Source: Bin76 sp963665765 (GTDB lineage: Bacteria; Actinomycetota; Acidimicrobiia; Spongiisociales; ZC4RG35). From it: a stretch of DNA of 64,000 nt. Of this stretch, positions 1-7,270 are shown in pieces. Both the position numbers and the translations under genes were made by a program. How positions within the stretch are numbered: position 1 is the stretch's first letter; each line of letters starts with the position of its first letter. The stretch covers positions 2,480,001-2,544,000 of the forward strand of contig OY762464.1 in the NCBI GenBank assembly GCA_963665765.1, in the 5' to 3' direction. The notes beneath the pieces were generated by a model that saw only the letters and a program-made list of their open reading frames with translations, did no database searches and was not told the origin of the DNA.

Positions 1-181
1 AAGCCAGGCTGCCGGAAGTAAAGTAGCCGGCCATCCGGTCCAGGGCGACCGAGTGGGACAGCACCGGGATGTAGAAGCTCTCGACAGGTCGGTCGGCGGT
101 GGTGTAGCCAACCTTCAGGTCCAAGTCTCGGAGTCCGTCCCTTTCCCGACCGGGGGAAGGAGTGCCCTGTCCGGTTCTCAC
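1..181 (-). CDS. PLD-type helicase/nuclease, N-terminal fragment cut by window edge
   Basis: Reading leftward from a GTG at 181, about 60 residues stay open to the edge of the window. They include LKVGYTTADRPVESFYIPVL and a following SVALDRMAGYFTSGSLA stretch, which resemble the N-terminal phospholipase-D-like domain of large DEAD/DEAH helicases (the usual form is FYIPVL...S..YDRAVGYFSSGAL). The start lies 12 bases past the DUF1156 methylase stop, with a weak AGGGA upstream, so it is the last visible gene of the same operon. PLD-helicase proteins commonly accompany DUF1156/DUF499 genes and are thought to be the nuclease/translocase effector. Only the N-terminus is visible, so catalytic HKD and helicase motifs cannot be checked. 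Confidence 0.7.
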   Translation of the reverse strand, partial: MRTGQGTPSPGRERDGLRDLDLKVGYTTADRPVESFYIPVLSHSVALDRMAGYFTSGSLA

Positions 182-193
182 TCGCTTGGATCC

Positions 194-3055
194 CTACCGG
201 TCGAAACCAAACTCGCCCTGAGTGGGGTCCAGGGCCGAGGGAGGGTCTTGGGGAATGCGCAGGTCGGGAAACAATACGGCCAGACTGTCGAGGTCCTCGG
301 CCTCGGGACGAGCGAAGACGCCTTTGATCTTGGTGCGGGGGATGGCGTTCACCAGCGCTTGTAGGAGGGCTCGGAATCGGCTGTCCTCGCCAAGGCGGGT
401 GCGGCGCAAGAAAGTTTCGGCGCCCCGGATCCCGTCTTCCCGATGGGCCACCATCAGGGCATGGGCGGCGTCGATCAGCCGCTCGAAAGATGTGTTTTCC
501 GGGTCGGCCAGTCCTTTGCGGCGGCGGTGGATGGGCTCTTGAAGCACTACAGTGGAGGACTTTTTGGTTACGAGCTGGAGGCGCCGAAGTTCGCGATCGA
601 GGTCGGTTCCCAGGGCCAGGGCCAGCTTGCGGGCTTCGTCGTAGGGGAACTCCACCGCTCGGAAGGAATCCCAGGCCAACAGATACCAGTCGGTGATCGG
701 GTCGAATTGCGCCCCATGGGTGGACAGGCTTTCTCGGCGAAGGTTGGCAACTTCCTGGCGGGCGAGTTCCAGGGCCTCCTCGGGGCGGAGCGGCCGTGGC
801 CGGCCGGTGTCAGGATCGACGTCGGAAGTCAAAACCGGCCACTGCTGGGAGATCACCGACAGGGCAGGGCCGAAGGAGGCAATATAGAGGTCAACGCCCT
901 CCACCCCCTCGGCGCGGAACTGCTCGGCGCTTTCTCGTGCCGCCCGGCGCACTTGGGGCGCCAGATCGTCCCACCAGGCCGGTTCGCCCTGACCGGTTCG
1001 CTTGCGGCAGGCCAGGAGAATGGTGGAGGCCGAAGCGGCTTTTTTGGCCTGGTGGAGGGAATGTTCGGATTCGGTGTGGACCGGCCAGGACGATTCGATC
1101 CGAAAACCACTTTCGATCAGCGACCGACCCAAGGTGTCCCAGGCTTCGGTCTTCTTGTGATTGAACATCACGGTCAACACCCCGTCGTCGGACAGCACCC
1201 GGTGGGCCTCGGCGAAGATCCGAGTCATCTTGGCCTGGTAGTCGGCCTGTGCCAGGCGGCGGGCGTTCTTTTTGTTGAGGGCAGTGAAACGGGCCGGGTT
1301 GGCCACCGCCTCGGTGGCTTTCTCGGTGAGCTCGGTGGCGAAAAGGTCTGGATAGAGGTGTCCGGCGGTGCGCTTCAGCCAGACATAGAAGAAATCGGAC
1401 AATTCGGCATATTGCACGTTGTCGTAGTAGGGGGGATCCATCACCACCGCTTGCATGCTTCGGTCCGCAAGGGGGAGGTCGGCGGCATCGCGGTTGTGGA
1501 CCTCCACCAGATCGGCGGCTCGCTCGGGACGGTCGGCGAACAGCACCTGCCGAGAAGGTTCGAGCAGCTTGGCGATTCCTCGGTAAGCGTTGACGATTTG
1601 GTTTACCGCCCACGGCAGGAGATTGTGGGCACCGTCAAATTCCCCGTAAGACCAGACAAACGCGTAGTTGTGTTGGCTGAACACATGGGCCACCTTGCGA
1701 TAGGTGGGGTCCCATGGGCAGAGCAGCGAGCAATAGTCAGCCATTTTGTCGACCGCGGTGGCAAGATAAGCACCCACCGCCTCGGCGTGGTGGCATTCGA
1801 GTTGCTTTTCCATCTCCCCTTGGAGTCGGCGTAACTCTTCCACCGCCACGCCCATCGTCAAGAGTTGACGGGGAGAGAAAAACCCTTTCCACTCTGACAT
1901 TCCGTAGTAGTGGGGGCGCATATCACTGGCTACTTCTGGGAACCCTTCGTTGGGAACTACGCCATCCAATAGCCATCGGTTGATCACTCGGTCGAGTTCT
2001 TTTCCGGCAGCGGTCAACGCTTTTAGATCGGTCTGTTGGGGAAGTCGGAAGGTCAACTTGCGGCCCTTCTTGGCAGCGATGGCATAGATCTGGGATCCCA
2101 TCCTCCCGGCCTGCGCCTCGGCTTTGATGTAGTCGCCCGGAATGGTGGCGCCGGTCCAGGGAGAACGTCCCACACCCCGCTTGACGGTGCCCAGATTGGG
2201 ATCGAAATCAATGTGGTTTCCCTCAGCGATCTTGAACCGGCACTCGGACATGTTGGATTGGGCGACTAGCCGGACCGCCGCCTGATTACGACCTTTGCGA
2301 AGCCACCAATTGGGGCTGAGGGGAACGGGCTTGCCGGTCTCGGGGCACGCCACGGTGCGGGCGAACAAATAAGCGTGGATCGATTCTCCCTGGTGGCGGG
2401 GGAAGTGCTTTTCCAATCTCCCCTTCACCCGGTTTGCCCATATTTCACCCCATTTTGCAACATCTTCGGCCAAGTCCGGCCCGAACCGAGCGGGGAGGTT
2501 TAGGGTTCCCTCCAGCACGAAGGAAGCCACCGGGTTGAGTTCGTTGGCCAAGGTGGGAAGCCCGAAGCGGATGGACTCGAAGGGAATGGAGCCGCCTCCG
2601 GCGGTGGGGTCAAGCACTGTGGGAGAGTCGGTTCCCCAGCGATGGCGAAGCAGCTGTTTGAAGGTATCGAGTTGCTCGCCATCGGGTGCCAGGGTGAACG
2701 CGCGGGGGCCTTCGTAGGCGCGTTTCAGCCTGATTCCCTTCTCCTTGGCCTCCAGGATTCTTTTTCGGTCGGCCACCGGGTCGCCGCGGATGCCCAAGAG
2801 TTCTTTGAACCACTCCCGGTATTCCTTCTCTAAAGGGAACCGATCCAGCAGATGGCGGGGCCAGTCCTCCGACCAGGCAGGCAGGAGTGACCCCAGGACC
2901 GCCGCCCGGGAGGCGGTGAGCGGCCGCCGCGCCCACCAGACGTGGAGGAAATACAGCGGTGGTAAAGCAGATGACGCCCCTCGCTCTCTTTGGCTCTCCA
3001 CGCTCAGTTCGGCGATCGGCAGCCAGTCCCAGATCAGCGACCGGTGATCGGTCAT
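194..3055 (-). CDS. DUF1156 (COG1743) adenine-specific DNA methylase
   Basis: This 953-residue protein is a predicted N6-adenine DNA methyltransferase. The DUF1156 N-terminus has the family stretch HVWWARRPLTASRAAVLGSL near residue 38. The SAM-binding motif DPTAGGGSIPFE is at 149-160 and the amino-methylase catalytic motif DPPYYDN is near 540. The long segment between them is typical of the family. Its ATG overlaps the stop of the small upstream gene by four bases (ATGA), and a PLD-helicase follows, so the genes are translationally coupled. It probably modifies host DNA while the partner ATPase and helicase act on unmodified invaders; the family assignment is firm and the defence role is inferred from the neighbours. 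Confidence 0.9.
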   Translation of the reverse strand: MTDHRSLIWDWLPIAELSVESQRERGASSALPPLYFLHVWWARRPLTASRAAVLGSLLPAWSEDWPRHLLDRFPLEKEYREWFKELLGIRGDPVADRKRILEAKEKGIRLKRAYEGPRAFTLAPDGEQLDTFKQLLRHRWGTDSPTVLDPTAGGGSIPFESIRFGLPTLANELNPVASFVLEGTLNLPARFGPDLAEDVAKWGEIWANRVKGRLEKHFPRHQGESIHAYLFARTVACPETGKPVPLSPNWWLRKGRNQAAVRLVAQSNMSECRFKIAEGNHIDFDPNLGTVKRGVGRSPWTGATIPGDYIKAEAQAGRMGSQIYAIAAKKGRKLTFRLPQQTDLKALTAAGKELDRVINRWLLDGVVPNEGFPEVASDMRPHYYGMSEWKGFFSPRQLLTMGVAVEELRRLQGEMEKQLECHHAEAVGAYLATAVDKMADYCSLLCPWDPTYRKVAHVFSQHNYAFVWSYGEFDGAHNLLPWAVNQIVNAYRGIAKLLEPSRQVLFADRPERAADLVEVHNRDAADLPLADRSMQAVVMDPPYYDNVQYAELSDFFYVWLKRTAGHLYPDLFATELTEKATEAVANPARFTALNKKNARRLAQADYQAKMTRIFAEAHRVLSDDGVLTVMFNHKKTEAWDTLGRSLIESGFRIESSWPVHTESEHSLHQAKKAASASTILLACRKRTGQGEPAWWDDLAPQVRRAARESAEQFRAEGVEGVDLYIASFGPALSVISQQWPVLTSDVDPDTGRPRPLRPEEALELARQEVANLRRESLSTHGAQFDPITDWYLLAWDSFRAVEFPYDEARKLALALGTDLDRELRRLQLVTKKSSTVVLQEPIHRRRKGLADPENTSFERLIDAAHALMVAHREDGIRGAETFLRRTRLGEDSRFRALLQALVNAIPRTKIKGVFARPEAEDLDSLAVLFPDLRIPQDPPSALDPTQGEFGFDR

Positions 3056-3480
3056 CGGTCGCTCACCAAGTCACGAAACGCCCGCTGCGCCCTCCGACCT
3101 GTTTGGGCGTCGGTGCACTTGGCATACCAGTAGTACGCTTCGTCGTCGCTCAGTTCTCGCACTGCCCAAGCCACTTCCTCCAGTCGCCGGACCTTGCGAA
3201 GCGGCTTGGTGGTCAGCAGGGCCAGACCCAGCCGAACGCCGGCCGAGTCGGCCAGGGCGAACGGCTTGCGCCGCGTTCGCTTCAGGTCGGAAGTCCGATA
3301 GCCGGAGGCCCGCAGGGCTTCCAGCAGGTGATTGCCCACCAAATGCAGGGCGGGACCCCAAGAACGCACCACCCGGTGGACCCCGGCGCCGTTGGCCTCT
3401 TCCCGAAGCTCCACTCCAAACTCTTCATCGCTGTGGGGAAACACCTGTAGCTCGAAGGACCGACCGTTGGCTCGTTTCAT
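3052..3480 (-). CDS. Small partner protein of the DUF499/DUF1156 locus
   Basis: A 142-residue protein with no catalytic motif that I can see. The middle (about 70-115) has LADSAGVRLGLALLTTKPLR followed by an acidic and aromatic stretch, SDDEAYYWYAKC. I believe similar small proteins sit between DUF499 and DUF1156 genes in related loci (possibly the family catalogued as DUF7680), but I cannot verify this. It overlaps both neighbours by four bases (ATGA at 3477-3480 and 3052-3055), so its translation is coupled to the ATPase upstream and the methylase downstream. If the ATPase is phase-off, coupling may also reduce expression of this gene. No function can be assigned from sequence. Confidence 0.75.
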   Translation of the reverse strand: MKRANGRSFELQVFPHSDEEFGVELREEANGAGVHRVVRSWGPALHLVGNHLLEALRASGYRTSDLKRTRRKPFALADSAGVRLGLALLTTKPLRKVRRLEEVAWAVRELSDDEAYYWYAKCTDAQTGRRAQRAFRDLVSDR

Positions 3481-4721
3481 GAGCTGTTGTCGTCCGGGGA
3501 GGCGACCACGGTCACCCGTCCGGTGTTGAGCCGCACCAATACATCTCTAATGGCACTCATTTCCGGGCCATCGGGCGCCACTGGCTTGGGAAATAGGAGC
3601 CGAAGGCCCAATCGCCCCGAGCTCTGTCGGGCGTCTTTTGTCGTCCGGTTGGTGGTGTTGCCGATTTCCCGCCAGCCGACCCACGGACCCTGATATTCCA
3701 CCCGCAGCCGGGCATCAGGCAGGTCGAATGACGCTTCCACTTCTATCTCGATTGCGGACTTGGGAAACTGGGGGACCGCCAGGGAGATGGCGCTGAGGTC
3801 TCGGAGAAAATCCGGACCACTTCCGGCAATGGTGAGATGAAGGTCCGAAAAGCCCTTCACGCCCTGATCGGTGGCGAGGTCCGCTACCCGCTGGAATACC
3901 TGGGCGGCGGTTCCGTCGCTCTTGATGACAGAAGGTGCAGGGCGATCTTCACCGCAACTGCATTGATCCTGGGGCTTCCGGCACACCGGACATTTTCCGA
4001 TGGGGGGCGGCGGTTTCTCTCGACCGCAGATGGGAATACCCTCCGCCGCCTCGGGAAGGATCAGTTCCACCTCGTCGGTGATCTCGATCAGCGGGGACGT
4101 GGGAGAATCAGCGCGGTAGGCGCACCCTTGGCGAGGGTCGTAGTAGAGCCAGGTTCCCGCTCGGATTCCATCCCGGATGGCGTCTTTCAGGGTATTGATG
4201 TCGAGCAGGATCGGCAGGCCGATCCGGGAGGCGCATTCTTTCTGAAGCTGGCGGGGAGTGGCTCGGGTGGCGTTGGAAGGCCAGGCCTTCTGTCGGAGAT
4301 AGGCCGGAGCGATCCCGAGATCGTCGGCGGTGCGCACCTTGCCCAGTTCCCGCAGGTAATGGACCACCACCTGAGTCTGGTCTCGTTGGATATTTCCCTG
4401 CTGTTGGGGGGGAAGGACCACCGAGGTCAGCTGCCCGTGTTTCTTGGGAGCCCCGGCGTCGGGATAGAAGAGGTGCCTGTAGAGCCGGGTGATCGCCACC
4501 CGCAGGGTCAGTTCGGCCTCATCCCCCAGCCCTTTGAGTTTCTTGCGGTTATCGGGGGTGTATTGAGAAAGACGTTGCGGATCGGCGGTGATCTGGCTGA
4601 TGGCTAGATAGCGACGAGCCTCCTCGACCGCATGGTGGATTTGGCCATGGTCGGCACATAAGAAGACCAGGTGGTTGCGGAAATTTCGGAACCCTCCGAC
4701 GGTCCCGGCTCGGTCGAACAA
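3477..4721 (-). CDS. DUF499 ATPase, C-terminal part (out of frame with the N-terminal part)
   Basis: This 414-residue frame continues the DUF499 (COG1483) protein after a frameshift in a run of 12 C on the coding strand. It opens with FDRAGTVGGFRNFRNHLVFL, which I recognise as the conserved DUF499 segment expected to follow the N-terminal half. It has a possible zinc cluster, CPVC then CSC (C244, C247, C254, C256). The nominal start is a TTG with no Shine-Dalgarno site, so independent translation is unlikely. With 13 or 10 C residues instead of 12, the two halves would join into one protein of about 1,000 residues, the usual family size. See the tract entry for the phase-variation reading; a sequencing error in the homopolymer is the main alternative. 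Confidence 0.8.
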   Translation of the reverse strand: MFDRAGTVGGFRNFRNHLVFLCADHGQIHHAVEEARRYLAISQITADPQRLSQYTPDNRKKLKGLGDEAELTLRVAITRLYRHLFYPDAGAPKKHGQLTSVVLPPQQQGNIQRDQTQVVVHYLRELGKVRTADDLGIAPAYLRQKAWPSNATRATPRQLQKECASRIGLPILLDINTLKDAIRDGIRAGTWLYYDPRQGCAYRADSPTSPLIEITDEVELILPEAAEGIPICGREKPPPPIGKCPVCRKPQDQCSCGEDRPAPSVIKSDGTAAQVFQRVADLATDQGVKGFSDLHLTIAGSGPDFLRDLSAISLAVPQFPKSAIEIEVEASFDLPDARLRVEYQGPWVGWREIGNTTNRTTKDARQSSGRLGLRLLFPKPVAPDGPEMSAIRDVLVRLNTGRVTVVASPDDNSS

Positions 4722-6481
4722 ATGTTCGATGGGGGGGGGGGGTGCTGCTCGGTGTTAGCCGATTTAACCGCCGCCGCGTCGTAGTGGAGCACGACCAGCC
4801 GGGGAGTGTCGAACCGGTCGTCGATATCAGACGGCTCGGCCGGGAAGAACACCGGGCTGAAAGCACCCTTTTTCCAGATGGTGCGGATGCGGCGGTCGAG
4901 CTCGGCCTTGGCGGAGGCTCTTCCCACCAGCTGTTTTTCCTGGGTGATTACCGCCGCCAGTGATGGCTCGGTGGAGAAACGATGGCGGGTGGCGTCGGCA
5001 TGAAAGTAGAATGCGCGGTCCAAGAGCTTGTCGGTCTGTCGTTCGATCAGGCCCAGATCGTCACCGGGGGTGAAGGCGGCCAGTTTGGCTTTGGCGGGGC
5101 TCACCCCCGAAGCCACCCCCTGGGTCAGGGAATGCAGGAAGACGGTGGTGGCGATCCGGGTGGCGTAGGCGGGCTTGCCGGTGTGAACCAGGTCCTCGTC
5201 CACCAGGGCGGCGTGCGCTTTGGCGCCCGCCATCGGATTGACGATGTCCGCTTCGATCACCTGCTTGAACACGGCCCGGCCCAGGCGGCTGGTGAGGTCG
5301 TTGGCGATTTTCTCCGAAGACAGATCCACATGATGGGGATGGATAAGAAAAGTGTCGGCCGGGCGCTCTCTCCACAACTTGCGCACCACCCGGGACAGGA
5401 GCCGAAGCGCACCCCGGGTCTTTTGAAAATTGGGAATGGTGGAGACCTTCTCGTTGAGACCGGTGAGGAGTTCGGGGTGGAATGGGTAGCTCTGTTCGAT
5501 ATCTTGGGCGTAGCCGGCCTGTCCGCTATGAGGGGGTATGTCGGCCTCCCGGTCGAGCTGGTCCAGGATGGCCCGATGGTAGGAGCGGGCAGTCTGCGAT
5601 GCGGCTTCGCCATCGACCCTCTCGAACAGGCGATGGCGGACAATCGCCGATATCTCGTTTTCACCGGTGGGGGAGATGACATGCTCATGTCGAGAGGAGA
5701 CAGCCTCGGCGTCCTTGAGGGCTCCGATCTTTTCCAGCAGTTTCTCGGTCTGAGCGGCGAAAGCGTCGGCGGAGCCGGCCAGAGTGTAGACCACTACCAC
5801 GTGATTCACCGACGCGGCATATTCCAAGAGCGCCATCAGGAAGGCCACCGTCTGATCGGCGAGAGTGCTTTCTCCCACTTTCACGCCCGAGGCCACTTCC
5901 AGATAGCGGGCCATCTCGTCCAGCATCACGATCACCGGGGCGCCTTCGAACACCTTGGCCAGAGTCCTGACTCCAGGAGCGATCTTCTGCCGGTCTGATC
6001 GGGCAACCTGATCAAAGGCGCCCAGTCGATGGGCCAACTCTCCCCACAGGGTGAAGGCGGTGGCGTCGGGATGGCGGACTCCATGGGATGGTTCCAGCGC
6101 ATTGCCCACCACCGCCGCCACCCGGACGGGACGGTGGGGGAGGAGAGCTGGATCGACGTAGCGTTCGACTCCGATCGGCCGGTGACCTTGAGCAAGGTGG
6201 TAGAGGGCGATCAGAGAGTGGGTCTTGCCTCCGCCGAAGGCAGTCTCCAACCGGATGATGGGGTCGGCCAACCGTCCGGCGATCCTGCCCAAAGCCTGGG
6301 TGAGGAGGGCTTGCAGTCCGGCAGCGGGGAAGGTATTGGCGAAAAAAGTAGTGGGATCCCGATACACCAGTTCACCTCGCCCGGAGATCACCTCCTCCAA
6401 CGAAGCGGCGAACATTTCATCCCGAAGCTCACCCGAAAGCACATCGGCTCGGGGCTGGGCAGCTTCAAAGACGGTTCGCAT
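4604..6481 (-). CDS. DUF499 (COG1483) AAA-type ATPase, N-terminal part
   Basis: A predicted ATPase that leads a defence-type operon. The N-terminus (RTVFEAAQP... then VLSGELRDEMFAA) matches DUF499. The P-loop FGGGKTHS is at 82-89 and a Walker B-like VIVMLDEM at 183-190. True homology ends near residue 580, where the coding strand runs through 12 C (4731-4742); after that the frame reads about 45 unrelated residues to a stop at 4604. ATG at 6481 is chosen because it matches the family N-terminus and an in-frame TGA lies just upstream. No Shine-Dalgarno site is visible; a run of 14 C occupies that position. As sequenced the gene is interrupted, either phase-OFF, a recent pseudogene, or a homopolymer error. 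Confidence 0.85.
   Translation of the reverse strand: MRTVFEAAQPRADVLSGELRDEMFAASLEEVISGRGELVYRDPTTFFANTFPAAGLQALLTQALGRIAGRLADPIIRLETAFGGGKTHSLIALYHLAQGHRPIGVERYVDPALLPHRPVRVAAVVGNALEPSHGVRHPDATAFTLWGELAHRLGAFDQVARSDRQKIAPGVRTLAKVFEGAPVIVMLDEMARYLEVASGVKVGESTLADQTVAFLMALLEYAASVNHVVVVYTLAGSADAFAAQTEKLLEKIGALKDAEAVSSRHEHVISPTGENEISAIVRHRLFERVDGEAASQTARSYHRAILDQLDREADIPPHSGQAGYAQDIEQSYPFHPELLTGLNEKVSTIPNFQKTRGALRLLSRVVRKLWRERPADTFLIHPHHVDLSSEKIANDLTSRLGRAVFKQVIEADIVNPMAGAKAHAALVDEDLVHTGKPAYATRIATTVFLHSLTQGVASGVSPAKAKLAAFTPGDDLGLIERQTDKLLDRAFYFHADATRHRFSTEPSLAAVITQEKQLVGRASAKAELDRRIRTIWKKGAFSPVFFPAEPSDIDDRFDTPRLVVLHYDAAAVKSANTEQHPPPPSNICSTEPGPSEGSEISATTWSSYVPTMAKSTMRSRRLVAI
4714..4729. promoter_or_regulatory. 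Perfect SOS-box-like palindrome inside the DUF499 gene
   Basis: The 16 bases TCGAACAAATGTTCGA match the actinobacterial LexA box, TCGAAC, four bases, GTTCGA, at all twelve specified positions. It lies inside the coding region, one base from the 12-G tract. The same bases encode conserved residues (E-H-L-F-D), so the palindrome may be coincidental. If bound by LexA it could be a roadblock to transcription or control an internal promoter. Confidence 0.3.
4731..4742. repeat. Homopolymer of 12 G (12 C on coding strand), candidate phase-variation switch
   Basis: A run of twelve G on the plus strand falls exactly where the DUF499 reading frame breaks. The coding strand reads through CAC then CCC codons and leaves the downstream conserved frame by one base. 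A tract of 13 or 10 would restore a single frame. Long homopolymers of this kind change length by slipped-strand mispairing. A comparable G-tract switches pglX in the phage-growth-limitation system of Streptomyces coelicolor. Confidence 0.75.
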
Positions 6482-6491
6482 TCGGTATCAC

Positions 6492-6505
6492 GGGGGGGGG
6501 GGGGG
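6492..6505. repeat. Homopolymer of 14 G just upstream of the DUF499 start
   Basis: Fourteen G on the plus strand (14 C on the coding strand) occupy -11 to -24 relative to the ATG at 6481, where a Shine-Dalgarno site would sit. The remaining leader is GTGATACCGA. Changes in tract length would alter the leader and possibly transcription initiation. It is the longer of the two long G/C homopolymers that I noticed in the window, and both belong to the same gene. Confidence 0.8.
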
Positions 6506-6512
6506 TAATCCG

Positions 6513-6541
6513 ATGATGATAGGTGCCTCGGCTTGGGTCAA
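6513..6541 (-). promoter_or_regulatory. Candidate promoter of the DUF499 operon
   Basis: On the minus strand TTGACC (6541-6536) is followed after 17 bases by CATCAT (6518-6513), five and four matches to the sigma-70-type -35 and -10. A start about seven bases downstream would fall at the first C of the 14-C tract. TATCAT at 6521-6516 is an alternative -10 but with a short spacer of 14. Confidence 0.35.
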
Positions 6542-6579
6542 CTAACCGCTAACACTTTGGGCCTCGCAATCCCCGGCGA

Positions 6580-6882
6580 TTATCGCCTGCTGTCATGATC
6601 GTAAAGGAGTATGTCAAGATTCCGTTGGTGTGGGGCGATGTGGAACACGGCCATTCTCTCAAGGTTGATCATCACATCCAAGGCGGTTCCGTCTAAACCG
6701 AATCCGATTATGGTGAGGGAGTCGTCATTTGGGTAGCCAAATCGGTGACCTATGCGCGTCGTGAATACGCGAGAAACGTCAAGATCGTCATATCCCCGTT
6801 TCAGAGCGGATTCCAGGTAGATTAGATTGTCGGTGGGGTCTCCGATCAGGCCGATAGGAACACCGGACTGTTGCTGGACCAA
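6580..6882 (-). CDS. Hypothetical protein, probably the C-terminal part of a frameshifted gene
   Basis: A 100-residue frame beginning at a TTG with no ribosome binding site. The sequence runs from a GVPIGLIGDP segment through YLESALKRGYDDLDVSRVF to a basic C-terminus, and I do not recognise a family. It overlaps the end of the next minus-strand frame (6846-7220). If one or two bases near 6890 are adjusted, the upstream frame reads straight into this one as PAERQQVV-IDLVQQQSGVP, giving one protein of about 210 residues. I therefore read 6580-7220 as one gene split by an indel or a sequence error, unrelated to the defence locus downstream. Confidence 0.5.
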   Translation of the reverse strand: MVQQQSGVPIGLIGDPTDNLIYLESALKRGYDDLDVSRVFTTRIGHRFGYPNDDSLTIIGFGLDGTALDVMINLERMAVFHIAPHQRNLDILLYDHDSRR

Positions 6883-7220
6883 ATCGATAACACGACTTGT
6901 TGGCGTTCAGCAGGAATCGAACCGAGCAACCGCCCACGCTCGGAGCCGTCCACCCATGTGAGGGCGACGGCGGCTTCTTCCATGGTAACGCTGTTGAGAA
7001 ACACAATTTTGTCAGCTTCGGTCAGGCCAAGAAACGCCGCTTTTGCCAAGCGATCCAACGTTTCCTCCTCCCGGTCAGGGGAATAACCAGGTTGGTCATC
7101 CGGATCGGGCAGGTCATGAGCGAGCCTCAACATTTTTTCCATCTCGTGTTCGGTGAACACAACCTCTCCCGTGTGCGCGTCAATCCCGGGGCCGCTGGCG
7201 AAACCTGATGGGTGTGTCAT
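6846..7220 (-). CDS. Hypothetical protein, probably the N-terminal part of a frameshifted gene
   Basis: A 124-residue acidic protein starting at ATG 7220 (MTHPSGFASGPGIDA). It has a segment EHEMEKMLRLAHDLPDPD and a conserved-looking TEADKIVFLNSVTMEEAAVA, but no known domain that I can name. The last residues after the LLGSIPAERQQVV stretch look out of frame; the neighbouring frame (6580-6882) continues the protein plausibly. It is convergent with no gene and simply precedes the defence operon on the same strand, with about 100 bases between the end of the pair and the promoter region of that operon. Confidence 0.55.
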   Translation of the reverse strand: MTHPSGFASGPGIDAHTGEVVFTEHEMEKMLRLAHDLPDPDDQPGYSPDREEETLDRLAKAAFLGLTEADKIVFLNSVTMEEAAVALTWVDGSERGRLLGSIPAERQQVVLSIWSSNSPVFLSA

Positions 7221-7270
7221 TAGACCCGGAAGGTTAGCGGGCTACCCATCTACTGTCTTGGGAGGTTCAG

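Noticed and set aside
443..1834. 463-residue plus-strand open frame
   Set aside because: Antisense shadow of the DUF1156 methylase; no recognisable motif.
4982..5998. 338-residue plus-strand open frame
   Set aside because: Antisense to the N-terminal DUF499 region, whose P-loop frame is the real one.
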